A program made the translations under genes and the position numbers. Positions 28,866-38,417 of a stretch of DNA of 64,000 nt are shown one piece after another (the stretch's first letter is position 1; every line of letters starts with the position of its first letter). This stretch comes from Tunturiibacter empetritectus (GTDB lineage: Bacteria > Acidobacteriota > Terriglobia > Terriglobales > Acidobacteriaceae): the NCBI RefSeq assembly GCF_014201375.1, contig NZ_JACHDZ010000004.1, positions 248,001 through 312,000 on the forward strand, written 5' to 3'. Under the pieces are notes generated by a model, which was not told the origin of the DNA, searched no databases, and saw nothing but the letters and a program-made list of their open reading frames with translations.

Positions 28866-29240
28866 ATGCTAGGCCAAACTCCCATCATCGCCTTCATCCC
28901 CACCCGCGACGCCGCTCAGTCCCGCAGCTTCTACGAGGGCCTCCTCGGTCTGCGCTTCATCGACGACGACAAATTCGCGCTCGTCATGGAAGCCAACGGC
29001 ACCATGATCCGTATCGTTCGCGTCGGCAACTTTACTCCCGCGCCCTTCACCATCTTCGGCTGGGAGGTCCAGGACATCCACCAGTCCGTAGCCGACCTCA
29101 CCGCCAAAGGCCTGACATTCACCCGTTACCCTCACTTCGAGCAAAGTCCCGACGGCGTCTGGACCGCGCCCGGCGGCGCCGCAAAAGTAGCCTGGTTCGC
29201 CGACCCCGACGGCAACACCCTCTCCCTCTCACAGCACTAG
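28866..29240 (+). CDS. VOC-superfamily protein
   Basis: A 124-residue glyoxalase-fold protein. IIAFIPTRDAAQSRSFYEGLLGLRF opens the first module and the C-terminus WFADPDGNTLSLSQH closes the second, where the Asp/Glu and His positions of the metal site usually lie. The reaction is unknown. A GAGG precedes the ATG. Single gene between two R1 repeats. Confidence 0.82.
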   Translation: MLGQTPIIAFIPTRDAAQSRSFYEGLLGLRFIDDDKFALVMEANGTMIRIVRVGNFTPAPFTIFGWEVQDIHQSVADLTAKGLTFTRYPHFEQSPDGVWTAPGGAAKVAWFADPDGNTLSLSQH

Positions 29241-29250
29241 GTCCAACTCC

Positions 29251-29388
29251 GACCAACGGGAGGACCGAAGCAGCTCGCCTCGCCCAAACAAGGTACACAA
29301 CTCACGAAGTGACCGCCTGAACCTGGGTCCCCACAAACAGGTCTTCGTTTGTGGGGTGGCCGAGCGCAGTGGGCACGTCCGGCGGGAC
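29251..29388 (+). repeat. Dispersed repeat R1, variant with an extra 10-bp hairpin
   Basis: Like the copy at 10175, it has an inserted block, here with a perfect CCCCACAAAC/GTTTGTGGGG stem around aggtcttc. In the 10175 copy the corresponding stem is different and imperfect. Confidence 0.8.
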
Positions 29389-29406
29389 ATCTCTTCTAAA
29401 GCCCCA

Positions 29407-32400
29407 TCAAAACTCCACCCTCAACCCCAACTGCACCTGCCGCTCCGGCGACTGTCCCGTCGACGCCGCCGTAAACGTCCCGAACGGCCGCACATTCAGC
29501 CCCTCCGCCGCAACCGTTGCAGCATTCTGAAACACCAGCGGCGTAACCCCATTCACCTCCGTGCCCACAAGATACGCGCGCTGCATAATCGCCGAGTAGT
29601 TCTCCCGGTTCGTCAAATTGAACGCCTCCGCAACCCCACGCACCTTCACGCCCTCGCTCACCCGCACCGCCTTGGTCAATCGCAGATCGACGCGCCCCGT
29701 ATCCGGCAGCCGCAGCGTATTTCTCCCCACCGTCGGCAGATACGTCGCCCCGCCCGCGCCGTTGATGCTCTCATGTCCCCCGGTCAGCCGCGTGCCGCCA
29801 AAGATATCCGGGCTGTAAGGCCTCCCACTCGTCTCCGTAAAAATAGGCGCCACTGCCCAGCCATTCACCGTGCTCCTCAGCCAGTGCTGCTCGATCGTAA
29901 ACCTCGGCTCCCACACCACGCTGGCCACAAACTTATGCGGATAGTTCAGCGCCGAGAGCCCCTTGTCATACCGCACATCGAACGGATCGAACTGCGCATT
30001 CGTCCGCGGAATCGCGCCACCGCTCTGTCCATAATCAATCGCCTTGGCCCAGGTCCAGCTCGCACTGAACTCCACGCCCCCACGGCTCCGGCGCCGCCCC
30101 TCCAGCACCAGCGCGTTATAACTCGCGTTTGCATTTGAAACAATATCGGTTACAGGTCCAAAGTTCGTATTCAGCCTCTGCGAATAGACCGGAACCACAA
30201 ACGTCTCACCATCCCGAACCCCCACTGCGCCCGTCCCGCCCTGCAGCTGAAACTCCTTCGTCGCAACCGCCGGCGCAATATTAATATCTACCGAGTTCGG
30301 CAGCTGCCGGTCAAGATTCAACAGATACGTCGCACTCGCAATCATCCCCGCGCCCACCTCGCGCTCAATCGAAAAGCTCCCCTGCTGCACCGCTGGCAGC
30401 CGAAATCTCCGATCGAAGACCATCGCCGAAGTCGTCTTCCCCACAGCTGCCGGTGGCGTCGTCACATACGAGCAGGCATAGCCAAACCCCTGATTCGCAA
30501 TCTGCGGACAATTTGTAACCGTCGTCGGTAAGATCAAAACGCTGGCCGTAGAAGAGGGCAGCGCAGTCCTGGTCAACGCGCTGCTCAAGGTGGCGCCGGG
30601 CAGCCTGCCATAAAACAGGCCGTACCCAATCCGCACCGTCCCCCGGCCCGAGCCGAACGGCTCCCAGGACACCCCCACTCTCGGGCCAAAGTTATTGCGA
30701 TCCTCCGGGAACACACTCGTTGCGCCCTTCTGTCCAAACACCGCGTCGAGCGTCGCATTGGGCTGCTGCGGCAGCGGAGAAAGCTCATATTCGTAACGCA
30801 ATCCGGCACTTATTGTCAGCCCTCGCCTTACCCTCCAGTCATCCTGCAAAAATCCCGCCCACTCCTGCGTGTCGAACGTCACCGCCTTTTGCCCAAAGCT
30901 CTGCGTAAAAGAGCGAAAGCAGAAATCATGCACCGCCGCCGTGATCGACGGACAACCGCCATTCGGATACGCGTTCACGTCGAAGGTGTAGTCCGTAATC
31001 CAATCCACCAGCCCGCCCGCGCGTCCCGAAGTGATCCCGCTGTCGTAGTGAAACGCTCCCTGCGGATTATTGAGACTCGAAATATCGTCATGAACAAAGC
31101 TGACATCGACCCCCGCCTGGATCTGATGACGCCCCCGCACGACCGTCAACAGATCGGCCAATTGAACCTTGTTCTCATCCGGATACGCCGTGCGCCCCAG
31201 CGAGGTCGAAGTGCCGAACGTAAATCCATCCGGTCCAATCGCAATCACGGGAGCATATCCATCGGGACCCACCGCCGGCTCCTGCGGCAGCGGCTTCGAA
31301 GCCGTCTCATACTGAAGGTCTCGCCCATACTGCACGCGCAGCTCGTGGCTCAGCTTCGGCGACACCGTCCACATCCATCGCCCCAGCACCGAATCCACCT
31401 TCGCATAACGGCTCCCCAGGCTTCCGGCTCCCAGATCCACCACCGGCGCAGATCGCGCCCCGGACGGAGAACTCGATCGCGCCCGGTCATACTGCACACT
31501 CAACCGATGTCGCGCCGCTGCCTGCCAATCCACTTTGCCGAAGTTGATCGTCTGATCTTGCCGCCGCGCCACAGTTCCCGTCAGGCTGTCGAGATAGTTC
31601 AACGCAGCATCTACCTTCGCCGGTGTCACGCCCCGATTGCCCAGCAGTGCACTCTGCATAGGCGTCAGCAGATAAAAGTTCGGATCAGCGGGAGTCGAGA
31701 CCGCCGGAAACGACCGCACCTGCTGATCGTAGGTATAAAAGTAGAAGAGTTTGTCCCTCACCGCAGCCCCGCCGACGCTGCCTCCAAACTGCTGCCGAAG
31801 GTCGCTTGGCTTCACCGCCGTGCTCGTGCTCACACCGCCCACATAGGTCGTCGCAATCGAAAAGGGATTCGTCGCGCCAAACGCACTCGACCGAACCAGG
31901 TAAAAACCCGTCCCATGCAAAGTATTCGCTCCACTCTTCGACACGGTCGTAATAATTCCTCCCGCCGCATGCCCATACAGCGCCGAGTAGTTCTGCCCAC
32001 TCACACGAAACTCCTTTATCGCCTCCTGAGAAAACGTGTAAGCCGCACCCGCATGACGCCCGTACCCGCCGCCCCCATCCACACTGCCCGCACTCACTCG
32101 CTTTGACGATCCAGTCTCCGCCGCGTCTTCTATCTCCGCGGCACTCTCTCCGCCCGTCCCACGCGGCACCGCGCCAAAGCTCTGGTCGTCATCTCCGCCA
32201 TCGACTCGACTGCTGTTCTGCGTCGAAGCAACCCCGCGAAAACTCAACAACCCATCCCCCTCGGGATCGGCGTTGACCGTCGGCGTCAACAGCGCAAAGT
32301 CCTGCCATCGCCGCCCATTCACCGGCGTTCGCTCCATCTCCTCCTGGGTCACGACGCTGGCCGTAGCCGTTGATGCCACCTCGTCGACGCTCACCGTAGC

Positions 32401-32823
32401 CGGCTCCGGCATCGCGGCCACGTTCACCGAACTAACAACCCCGGCAACCTTGAGCCTGGCCTCCACCGAGGTCACCCCGCCAATCTCCACCACCACCGGC
32501 TCCAGCGTCAGATTCGCAAATTGCTCATAGCCCACCACCACCCGGTACTCTCCCGCTGGCAGGTGCGTCACCACAAACTCTCCCCTGTCCTCGGTCTTCG
32601 CAACCGCAGTCAATCCGTTGGCGAGATTCTGCACCTGCACCACTGCGCCCTTGAGTGCAGCGCCCGTCGCATCCACCACATATCCGCTGACCTCGCCATC
32701 GACCGCCGTCTGTCCCCACGCGCACCCCCCCAAGGCAGCAGCGGCACTACACCACAGCAAGCAGGCCCGGACCACGTTCCTCACACCCGCGCTCAACCTC
32801 GCGCGTCCCAGACAGAACGACAT
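29407..32823 (-). CDS. TonB-dependent receptor with carboxypeptidase-regulatory domain (Oar-like), 1
   Basis: An 1138-residue outer-membrane receptor. A signal peptide ends at about residue 37 (GGCAWGQ). A CarboxypepD_reg-like beta sandwich follows (VSGYVVDATGAALKGAVVQVQN to AGEYRVVV). A plug domain comes next (EEMERTPVNGRRWQDFALLTPTV, LSFRGVAST) and then a large beta barrel ending in a C-terminal Phe (VQLGLRVEF). Acidobacteria carry many such receptors, thought to import large carbohydrates or peptides; the ligand is unknown. The start follows GGAG; a longer in-frame N-terminus lacks signal-peptide features. It is second in a tandem pair, separated from the first by a terminator. Confidence 0.92.
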   Translation of the reverse strand: MSFCLGRARLSAGVRNVVRACLLWCSAAAALGGCAWGQTAVDGEVSGYVVDATGAALKGAVVQVQNLANGLTAVAKTEDRGEFVVTHLPAGEYRVVVGYEQFANLTLEPVVVEIGGVTSVEARLKVAGVVSSVNVAAMPEPATVSVDEVASTATASVVTQEEMERTPVNGRRWQDFALLTPTVNADPEGDGLLSFRGVASTQNSSRVDGGDDDQSFGAVPRGTGGESAAEIEDAAETGSSKRVSAGSVDGGGGYGRHAGAAYTFSQEAIKEFRVSGQNYSALYGHAAGGIITTVSKSGANTLHGTGFYLVRSSAFGATNPFSIATTYVGGVSTSTAVKPSDLRQQFGGSVGGAAVRDKLFYFYTYDQQVRSFPAVSTPADPNFYLLTPMQSALLGNRGVTPAKVDAALNYLDSLTGTVARRQDQTINFGKVDWQAAARHRLSVQYDRARSSSPSGARSAPVVDLGAGSLGSRYAKVDSVLGRWMWTVSPKLSHELRVQYGRDLQYETASKPLPQEPAVGPDGYAPVIAIGPDGFTFGTSTSLGRTAYPDENKVQLADLLTVVRGRHQIQAGVDVSFVHDDISSLNNPQGAFHYDSGITSGRAGGLVDWITDYTFDVNAYPNGGCPSITAAVHDFCFRSFTQSFGQKAVTFDTQEWAGFLQDDWRVRRGLTISAGLRYEYELSPLPQQPNATLDAVFGQKGATSVFPEDRNNFGPRVGVSWEPFGSGRGTVRIGYGLFYGRLPGATLSSALTRTALPSSTASVLILPTTVTNCPQIANQGFGYACSYVTTPPAAVGKTTSAMVFDRRFRLPAVQQGSFSIEREVGAGMIASATYLLNLDRQLPNSVDINIAPAVATKEFQLQGGTGAVGVRDGETFVVPVYSQRLNTNFGPVTDIVSNANASYNALVLEGRRRSRGGVEFSASWTWAKAIDYGQSGGAIPRTNAQFDPFDVRYDKGLSALNYPHKFVASVVWEPRFTIEQHWLRSTVNGWAVAPIFTETSGRPYSPDIFGGTRLTGGHESINGAGGATYLPTVGRNTLRLPDTGRVDLRLTKAVRVSEGVKVRGVAEAFNLTNRENYSAIMQRAYLVGTEVNGVTPLVFQNAATVAAEGLNVRPFGTFTAASTGQSPERQVQLGLRVEF

Positions 32824-33018
32824 GCACTCTCCGCGGATTCTGTACCGCTCTACGCCGCAACCACGGGAAGATGGAAAAGTAAGCTCGCCATGCCCTCTCG
32901 CTGTCCAGGCAAAGCGTCGCAGCCACAAGCTGTTCCACACCACGCAAAAAAAAAACGGAACACTATGAGATTAGCCGGAGACGCCGCAATTATGAAAGGC
33001 CACTTCCGTGTTAACCCC

Positions 33019-33047
33019 AAAAAGGGCGACAGCCGAAGCCGCCGCCC
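33019..33047 (-). terminator. Rho-independent terminator after TonB-dependent receptor 2
   Basis: On the minus strand GGGCGGCGGC, loop TTCG, GCTGTCGCCC then TTTTT: a 10-bp stem with two G-U pairs, a UUCG tetraloop and a T run. It begins 20 bases after the receptor stop codon. Confidence 0.85.
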
Positions 33048-33066
33048 TCACAAAGTGACACTAGGG

Positions 33067-36000
33067 TTAGAACTGCGCCCGAACCGACAACTGAACCTGG
33101 CGGGGAGTGTAAGTAAACCCGCTGGCATTCGAGTTCGTCACGGAACCAAACAATGGCAACGCCGAGTTCGCGCTGCTCGTGTTGAACGTCAGCAGGTTCC
33201 CCGTCACTTGTTTTGCCGCATTGGTCGTAGTTCCGATGAAGTACCCAGTCGTATTCACCGATGTGACGTTCTGACGGTTCAAAATGTTGAAGCTCTCGCC
33301 AAGCAACTCCAGCTTCAACCGCTCAGCAACTGTAAACCTCTTCGACAGCCGAAGATCCAGCACATTCGTACTCGGCAGCCGAAGCCCATTGCGCTCAAAC
33401 CCCGGCAGCCGGAAATTTCCGTTGCCAGTACCAGTTCCACCCGATCCGTTCACACCGCTGCCCACAGCATTCAACTGCGCGCCATTAATAAGACCGGTCG
33501 ACAGTGTCCCGCTGGTAGCCAGCGAATAAGGCAACCCGCTCTGCGCCGAGAAGTTTGGCGAAACTTCATAGTCGTTCAGCAGATAACTCTTCCAACCCGT
33601 AAAGCGCCACGGCGACGTCGCCACCGCAGTCAGCACAAATCGGTTCGGAACATTCTGATTGGAGTTTCCATACTCCCCGCGAAGATTCGTCGGATCCACC
33701 AGCGCATTTGCAGAGGTACCAGTCTGGTTGTTTTCGCCGTAATCCAAGGCATGCGACCACGTATAGTTCGCGCTGAACTGCAGGTTGTGCGTAAGACGGT
33801 GCGAGATCTGACCAACTAGACCCTGGTAGTTCGAGTTCACTCCGCTGAAGATGTTCGTCTTCGATCCGAAGTTGCAATCCGTACGCTGACTCGGACAGAT
33901 CTTGGAAGACACCGTGCTCTTCGCAAAGAAGTTCGACGTAAAAGTAGAGCCATTCGGCAGCGGCCCCTTCCCCGACGTATCCACCACAGTGTAGGTCACT
34001 CTGGTCGGAGCAGGCAGGTTCAGGTCGACAAAACTCGGCAGACGCCGCCCAAACGACCCCAACCAGGTCACGCTCAACACCGTGTTCCAGCCAAGGTCCT
34101 GCTCAACCGTCAGGTCAGCCTGGTGAATCTCGGGCAGTTTGAAGTTCTTGTCGAAGAACGTCGAGTTCGGGGGCGTCCCCGTGTTGACCAATGCCGGAAT
34201 CACCTCTGGAAACACCGGCGCACCCGCCGCAGTCGACGTGTAGCTAAAGCTCGGCTGCCCGTTGAGTGAGCCCGTATTGATCAGCGCGTTATAGATCGTC
34301 GAGTTGATCACGCGAGCGAAGAACTCTCCATAACCTCCTCGCAGAATCGTCTTGCCGCTTCCGAACACATCATAGGCAAAGCCAACTCGCGGACCGATGT
34401 TGCTCTTGTTGCTAGGCAGCGACCCCGTCTGCGGAATCGAGGAAACAATAAGATTGCTGACTGGCGACGGCAACTGTTCATACTCATACCGAATGCCGCC
34501 GGTCAAGCTCAGCCGTGGATTCAGCTTCCACTCATCCTGCAGGAAGAACCCATAGTCGCCCGTCGTGAAGTTGAGGCCAGGAATACCGAAGCCCTGCGTA
34601 TACGAGCTGTAGTTATGAGCCTGCGGAACCGTCGCAGGATTCTGCGAGAGGTATAGGTCCGTTAGATAATTCGTCAGCGTGGAATAGCTATATCCGCCAT
34701 ACTGTGCGAAAAGGTTGTTGATCAGGTCGTACGTGTGGATGTAGTCGCCGCCAAATTTGATGCTGTGGTTTCCACGATTCCAGTTCACCGTATCGGCAAC
34801 CTGATTGCGGCGCTCGTCCGGCAGCGCAGCACGCTGCAGAAACGTCTGCGTCCCAAACGTAAAGCCGTTAGTAATTGCAACACTGGGTGGAAGCCCCCCA
34901 AAGGGATTGGTATAGCCGCCCGACGTCGGGCCCACCAGGTTCGACGTCTCGTACGTCGACGGATCCTGCGCAAACTCGAACTCAAAGTCGCGCCCATACT
35001 GATAGCGGACTTCGTTGCTGATGTTGTTCGTAATTACCGTATCCAGCTTCGCGATGCCGAACGTATCGCGCACATAATCGTTGCCAAAGCTATGCGAACC
35101 ATCGAAGACCGTCGCGCCAGTCTGAATTCCAGCCGGCGAGATCCACCGCAGCCGGTTCACTTCAAACGAAGCATGATTCTTTCCGTTGATCTGCCAGTCC
35201 ACCTTAGGAAAGAAAATCGTCTGATCGCCCGCACGTGGCACATTGCCGAGCAGCGTATTCAATCCTGAAAGACCATTGACGTAGTCCGTCGCCGCAGCGC
35301 CATAGCTGGCCAGCTTCAGGTTGGTCTGTAGCGTACACGCCGCCGCGTCGATCGTGCTTGGCGCCGTCGCTCCTTTTCCGCCGCACACCTGACCCGCCGG
35401 AAGCGCCGCATCAGGAGTGGCAAAGAAGCTTGTGGGGTTGCTTGCCGCCGCGACCGCCGGGAAGTTCCTTTGAAAACGATCAGCCGCAAAGAAGAAGAAC
35501 AGCTTGTCTCGAAAGATCGGACCGCCAACAGCCCCTCCCCACTGCTTGCGTCGATCGGTCGGCTTGAAGTTCACCGACGTAAAAGGCCCATTCGGAACCA
35601 GCTGCTCGGTCTTTGTCGTAAACGCGTTCGCAGCGCCCCACTCCGCATCGCGATCGTAAAAGTACGCCTCGCCGTGAAACTGGTTGCCGCCTGACTTCGT
35701 GATCGAATTCACAACGCCGCCGGCGGACCGGCCATACTCCACCGTGTAGTTCGAAGTATTGACTTGGAACTCCTGAATCGAAGCCTTCGCCGTCGAATAG
35801 CCTGCGCGTGTGCGTCCACGCTCTTCAGAGAAGTAGGCCTGATTGTCATCTGCTCCGTCGATGGTTACATTATTCAGCAAAGTACTCTGCCCGCGAAAAC
35901 TCAAAAGCCCGAACCCGCTCGAGTCGGCAACCACTCCCGGCGTGAGCAAAGCGTAAGCCGACCAACGGTAGTTGTTCACCGGAAGATCCTGCAACTGTTT

Positions 36001-36432
36001 CTGATCGATCACTCCGGAAAAATCAGGAGACGTCGTATTCAGCGCTGGTGCCTCACTGGTCACCTCAATCGTCTCACTCGCCTTGCCCAGAGGAAGTTTG
36101 GGAGAGATGTCGGTCAGCAAGCCAACCTCAACGATCACCTCGCCAGACCGATAGGACTGGAATCCAGGCGCAGTAATCGTAACCGTGTAGGTTGCGGGTT
36201 GCAGATGGATCGCCCGAAAGACGCCCGAATCATCGGCCTTTATATTCTGCTCAGCGTTCGTCTTGTTCGAACGCACCACCACCACCGCGCCGCTAATCGC
36301 CGAACCGCTCGCATCCTCTACTGTTCCGCCAATCGCACCATCGACTGCCGACTGCCCGTAACCCTGCAACCCTGTAACCGCACAGAACGTCGCAATCAGC
36401 GCGCCCCGCAACATCCATCTCGAAATCTTCAT
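33067..36432 (-). CDS. TonB-dependent receptor with carboxypeptidase-regulatory domain (Oar-like), 2
   Basis: An 1121-residue outer-membrane receptor built like its downstream neighbour: signal peptide (MKISRWMLRGALIATFCAVTGLQGYGQ), CarboxypepD_reg domain (IGGTVEDASGSAISGAVVVVRSN), plug (LLSFRGQSTLLNNVTIDGADDNQ) and barrel ending VQLSVRAQF. The ATG follows AGGAGA. The pair probably arose by duplication but has diverged widely. A perfect terminator separates them, so each is probably transcribed separately. It is divergent from obgE, with an operator-like inverted repeat in between. Confidence 0.92.
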   Translation of the reverse strand: MKISRWMLRGALIATFCAVTGLQGYGQSAVDGAIGGTVEDASGSAISGAVVVVRSNKTNAEQNIKADDSGVFRAIHLQPATYTVTITAPGFQSYRSGEVIVEVGLLTDISPKLPLGKASETIEVTSEAPALNTTSPDFSGVIDQKQLQDLPVNNYRWSAYALLTPGVVADSSGFGLLSFRGQSTLLNNVTIDGADDNQAYFSEERGRTRAGYSTAKASIQEFQVNTSNYTVEYGRSAGGVVNSITKSGGNQFHGEAYFYDRDAEWGAANAFTTKTEQLVPNGPFTSVNFKPTDRRKQWGGAVGGPIFRDKLFFFFAADRFQRNFPAVAAASNPTSFFATPDAALPAGQVCGGKGATAPSTIDAAACTLQTNLKLASYGAAATDYVNGLSGLNTLLGNVPRAGDQTIFFPKVDWQINGKNHASFEVNRLRWISPAGIQTGATVFDGSHSFGNDYVRDTFGIAKLDTVITNNISNEVRYQYGRDFEFEFAQDPSTYETSNLVGPTSGGYTNPFGGLPPSVAITNGFTFGTQTFLQRAALPDERRNQVADTVNWNRGNHSIKFGGDYIHTYDLINNLFAQYGGYSYSTLTNYLTDLYLSQNPATVPQAHNYSSYTQGFGIPGLNFTTGDYGFFLQDEWKLNPRLSLTGGIRYEYEQLPSPVSNLIVSSIPQTGSLPSNKSNIGPRVGFAYDVFGSGKTILRGGYGEFFARVINSTIYNALINTGSLNGQPSFSYTSTAAGAPVFPEVIPALVNTGTPPNSTFFDKNFKLPEIHQADLTVEQDLGWNTVLSVTWLGSFGRRLPSFVDLNLPAPTRVTYTVVDTSGKGPLPNGSTFTSNFFAKSTVSSKICPSQRTDCNFGSKTNIFSGVNSNYQGLVGQISHRLTHNLQFSANYTWSHALDYGENNQTGTSANALVDPTNLRGEYGNSNQNVPNRFVLTAVATSPWRFTGWKSYLLNDYEVSPNFSAQSGLPYSLATSGTLSTGLINGAQLNAVGSGVNGSGGTGTGNGNFRLPGFERNGLRLPSTNVLDLRLSKRFTVAERLKLELLGESFNILNRQNVTSVNTTGYFIGTTTNAAKQVTGNLLTFNTSSANSALPLFGSVTNSNASGFTYTPRQVQLSVRAQF

Positions 36433-36557
36433 CTGGTCTCCTGAATTTTGTTTCGCCCTGCAGACTGCACATCGTTCCGCGTCTGCTGCGAGCCAAGTTC
36501 TGCTTGTGTCGCAAGTTCTCTCAGACTCGCATAGCGCCGTTAACATGGGATTACGAT

Positions 36558-36579
36558 TTGTAAAATGCTGTTTTTACAA
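36558..36579. promoter_or_regulatory. Operator-like inverted repeat between receptor 2 and obgE
   Basis: TTGTAAAA and TTTTACAA form a perfect 8-bp inverted repeat around a 6-bp centre, AT-rich in a GC-rich context, 126 bp from the receptor start and 94 bp from obgE. It could be a regulator site or part of a promoter. Confidence 0.35.
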
Positions 36580-36672
36580 GCTCCTGCGCGACCACCCGTG
36601 GATCATCACATCCCCTCGCGCTCGCCCGCACCATCCGCGCCACGCGCGAAAACTTGTACACTGTTAATAGAA

Positions 36673-37785
36673 ATGTTTATTGATGAAGCAAGAATTCGTA
36701 TCAAGGCCGGCGACGGCGGCAACGGCTGCATGGCCTTCCGCCGCGAAAAGTTCGTCCCCAAGGGCGGCCCCTCCGGCGGCGACGGCGGCCACGGAGGCGA
36801 CGTCCTCATGTCCTCCTCCCTCAGCCACAACACCCTGGTCCACTTCCGCTTCAACCCCGAGCACAAGGCTCAGCGCGGCGGCCACGGCCTCGGCTCCAAC
36901 TGCTCCGGTTATGCCGGCGAAAGTATCACCCTCAAGGTTCCAGTAGGCACCCTCGTATACGACGACGCCACCGGCGAGCTCATCCACGACTTTGCCCGCC
37001 CCAACGAGACCATCGTCATCGCCAAAGGCGGGCGCGGCGGGCGCGGCAACCAGCACTTCGCGACATCCACCCATCAAGCACCCCGAGAGCATGAGCTCGG
37101 CCGCGCCGGCGAAGAGCGCACCTACCGCCTCGAGCTCCGTCTCCTAGCCGACGCCGGTCTCGTAGGCTACCCCAACGTCGGCAAGTCCACCCTCATCTCG
37201 CGACTCTCCGCCGCCAAACCCAAGATCGCCAACTACGCCTTCACCACCCTCGAGCCCAACCTCGGCGTCGTCCAGGTCGGCGACTTCCCCCACACCGAAT
37301 CCTTCACCGTCGCCGATCTCCCCGGCCTCATCGAAGGCGCACACCTCGGCGCTGGCCTCGGCATCCAGTTCCTCAAACACATCGAGCGCACCAGCGTCAT
37401 CGTCCACCTCGTCGACGTCTCCGACGCTGGCGCCGCAGAAGGCACCGCCCGTCCCGACCCCGTCGCCGACTACAAGGTCATTACCGACGAACTCAAGAGC
37501 TTCGACCCCGCGCTCGCCGCCAAGCCGACCATCCTCGTAGCCGCCAAAGCCGACGTCGCCAATCCCGACAAGCTCAAAAAACTCACCGCCATGGCCAAGC
37601 GCCGCAAGCTGCCCTTCTTCGTCATCTCCGCCGTCACCGGCGAGGGCATCGAGCCGCTAAAATTCGCCATCGCCGAGCTGGTCGCCGCCCACCGCCCCAT
37701 CGCCCTCGAACCCGAGATCGTCGAACCCGTAAAACTCAAGCCCAACTACCCCCCACCCCCAGGCTCCGCCCGCGGCCGCGCCTGA
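36673..37785 (+). CDS. obgE: GTPase ObgE/CgtA
   Basis: A 370-residue essential GTPase involved in 50S ribosome maturation and stress response. The glycine-rich Obg fold ([19 protein letters not shown] to about 158) is followed by the G domain: G1 [11 protein letters not shown]3 [13 protein letters not shown]4 VAAKAD in place of the usual NKxD, and G5 ISAVTGEG. The start is set by the conserved MFIDEA; upstream in-frame codons are not conserved in the family. The coding strand is one of the most C-rich in the window, just left of the skew change. Confidence 0.95.
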   Translation: MFIDEARIRIKAGDGGNGCMAFRREKFVPKGGPSGGDGGHGGDVLMSSSLSHNTLVHFRFNPEHKAQRGGHGLGSNCSGYAGESITLKVPVGTLVYDDATGELIHDFARPNETIVIAKGGRGGRGNQHFATSTHQAPREHELGRAGEERTYRLELRLLADAGLVGYPNVGKSTLISRLSAAKPKIANYAFTTLEPNLGVVQVGDFPHTESFTVADLPGLIEGAHLGAGLGIQFLKHIERTSVIVHLVDVSDAGAAEGTARPDPVADYKVITDELKSFDPALAAKPTILVAAKADVANPDKLKKLTAMAKRRKLPFFVISAVTGEGIEPLKFAIAELVAAHRPIALEPEIVEPVKLKPNYPPPPGSARGRA

Positions 37786-37817
37786 ATACGACTTCGAAAT
37801 CTTCAAACAGCCTGCAA

Positions 37818-37865
37818 TGATCGGGTGCCCCATCCTTCGAGACTTTGCGAAGGGTGGGACGCGAT
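37818..37865 (+). repeat. Dispersed repeat R4, copy 1
   Basis: gatcgggtgccccatcc with a hairpin CCTTCG...CGAAGG and then gtggga. The second copy, at 51345-51405 in inverse orientation, has CCATCGC...GCGATGG in the same place. Confidence 0.65.
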
Positions 37866-38139
37866 ACCGCTGCCTGCTCGTTGGTTGTCCTTCCCAGCCT
37901 GCTTGATTTCATACTGACCCACAACCCGAGCTTGCCGCAGGGGAAGAACCCGGCTGTTCTCATTTCTTCCTCTCCTCACCCCCATAACTCTTCCCCCACA
38001 AATGGATGTCAAGCCCCCATCCCAACCAAACCACCTGCAATCAGAAACTTACCCCTTGCGCATTAGTTTCACCTAAACCGCTACAATTGAAACGGTCAGA
38101 TTGTGTGGGATGTTCCGACACCCCGCAAGTGCCGAAAAC

Positions 38140-38245
38140 ACTCTAACCCTTTGTTTCCAATTATCTGCGGATAACCCGTTTAGGATGATATATTTGCGAG
38201 GGATAATCTCCCGTAAACCGTTGATAATAAAAGGGTTACACGCGG
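38140..38245. other. AT-rich palindromic region with DnaA-box-like motifs: candidate replication origin
   Basis: Within the 632-bp gap between obgE and panB lies an imperfect 67-bp palindrome (38172-38238, centre near 38205, outer arms TAACCC/GGGTTA). Motifs like the DnaA box TTATCCACA occur as TTATCCGCA (38166-38174, minus, 8/9), TTATCAACG (38219-38227, minus, 7/9), TTATCTGCG (38161, plus) and TTATCCCTC (38198-38206, minus). The + strand changes from C-rich to G-rich just to the right. Together these suggest oriC. Alternatives are a panB leader structure or a degenerate mobile element. Confidence 0.4.
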
Positions 38246-38417
38246 GTAATATGGGGGGACCTCCCGAGTACACGGCAGCGACCCATCACCCTCTTGCCAT
38301 CCTACCTACAAGACGCGTAAGGTTTAAGCCGCCCCAGGCATCTGCTGGGACAGGTGGTATCCAGCCAAAGTCGCCTCTCACGAGACGAAGCGCGGCGGAG
38401 CTGCACTGGAGATTGCA

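Noticed and set aside
29340..29370. ggtggccgagcgcag, which resembles the D-arm region of a tRNA gene
   Set aside because: It is part of an R1 repeat variant (also at 10272), and no anticodon, T-arm or acceptor stem can be folded around it.
38103..38111. tgtgggatg as an additional DnaA box
   Set aside because: Too many differences from TGTGGATAA to count.
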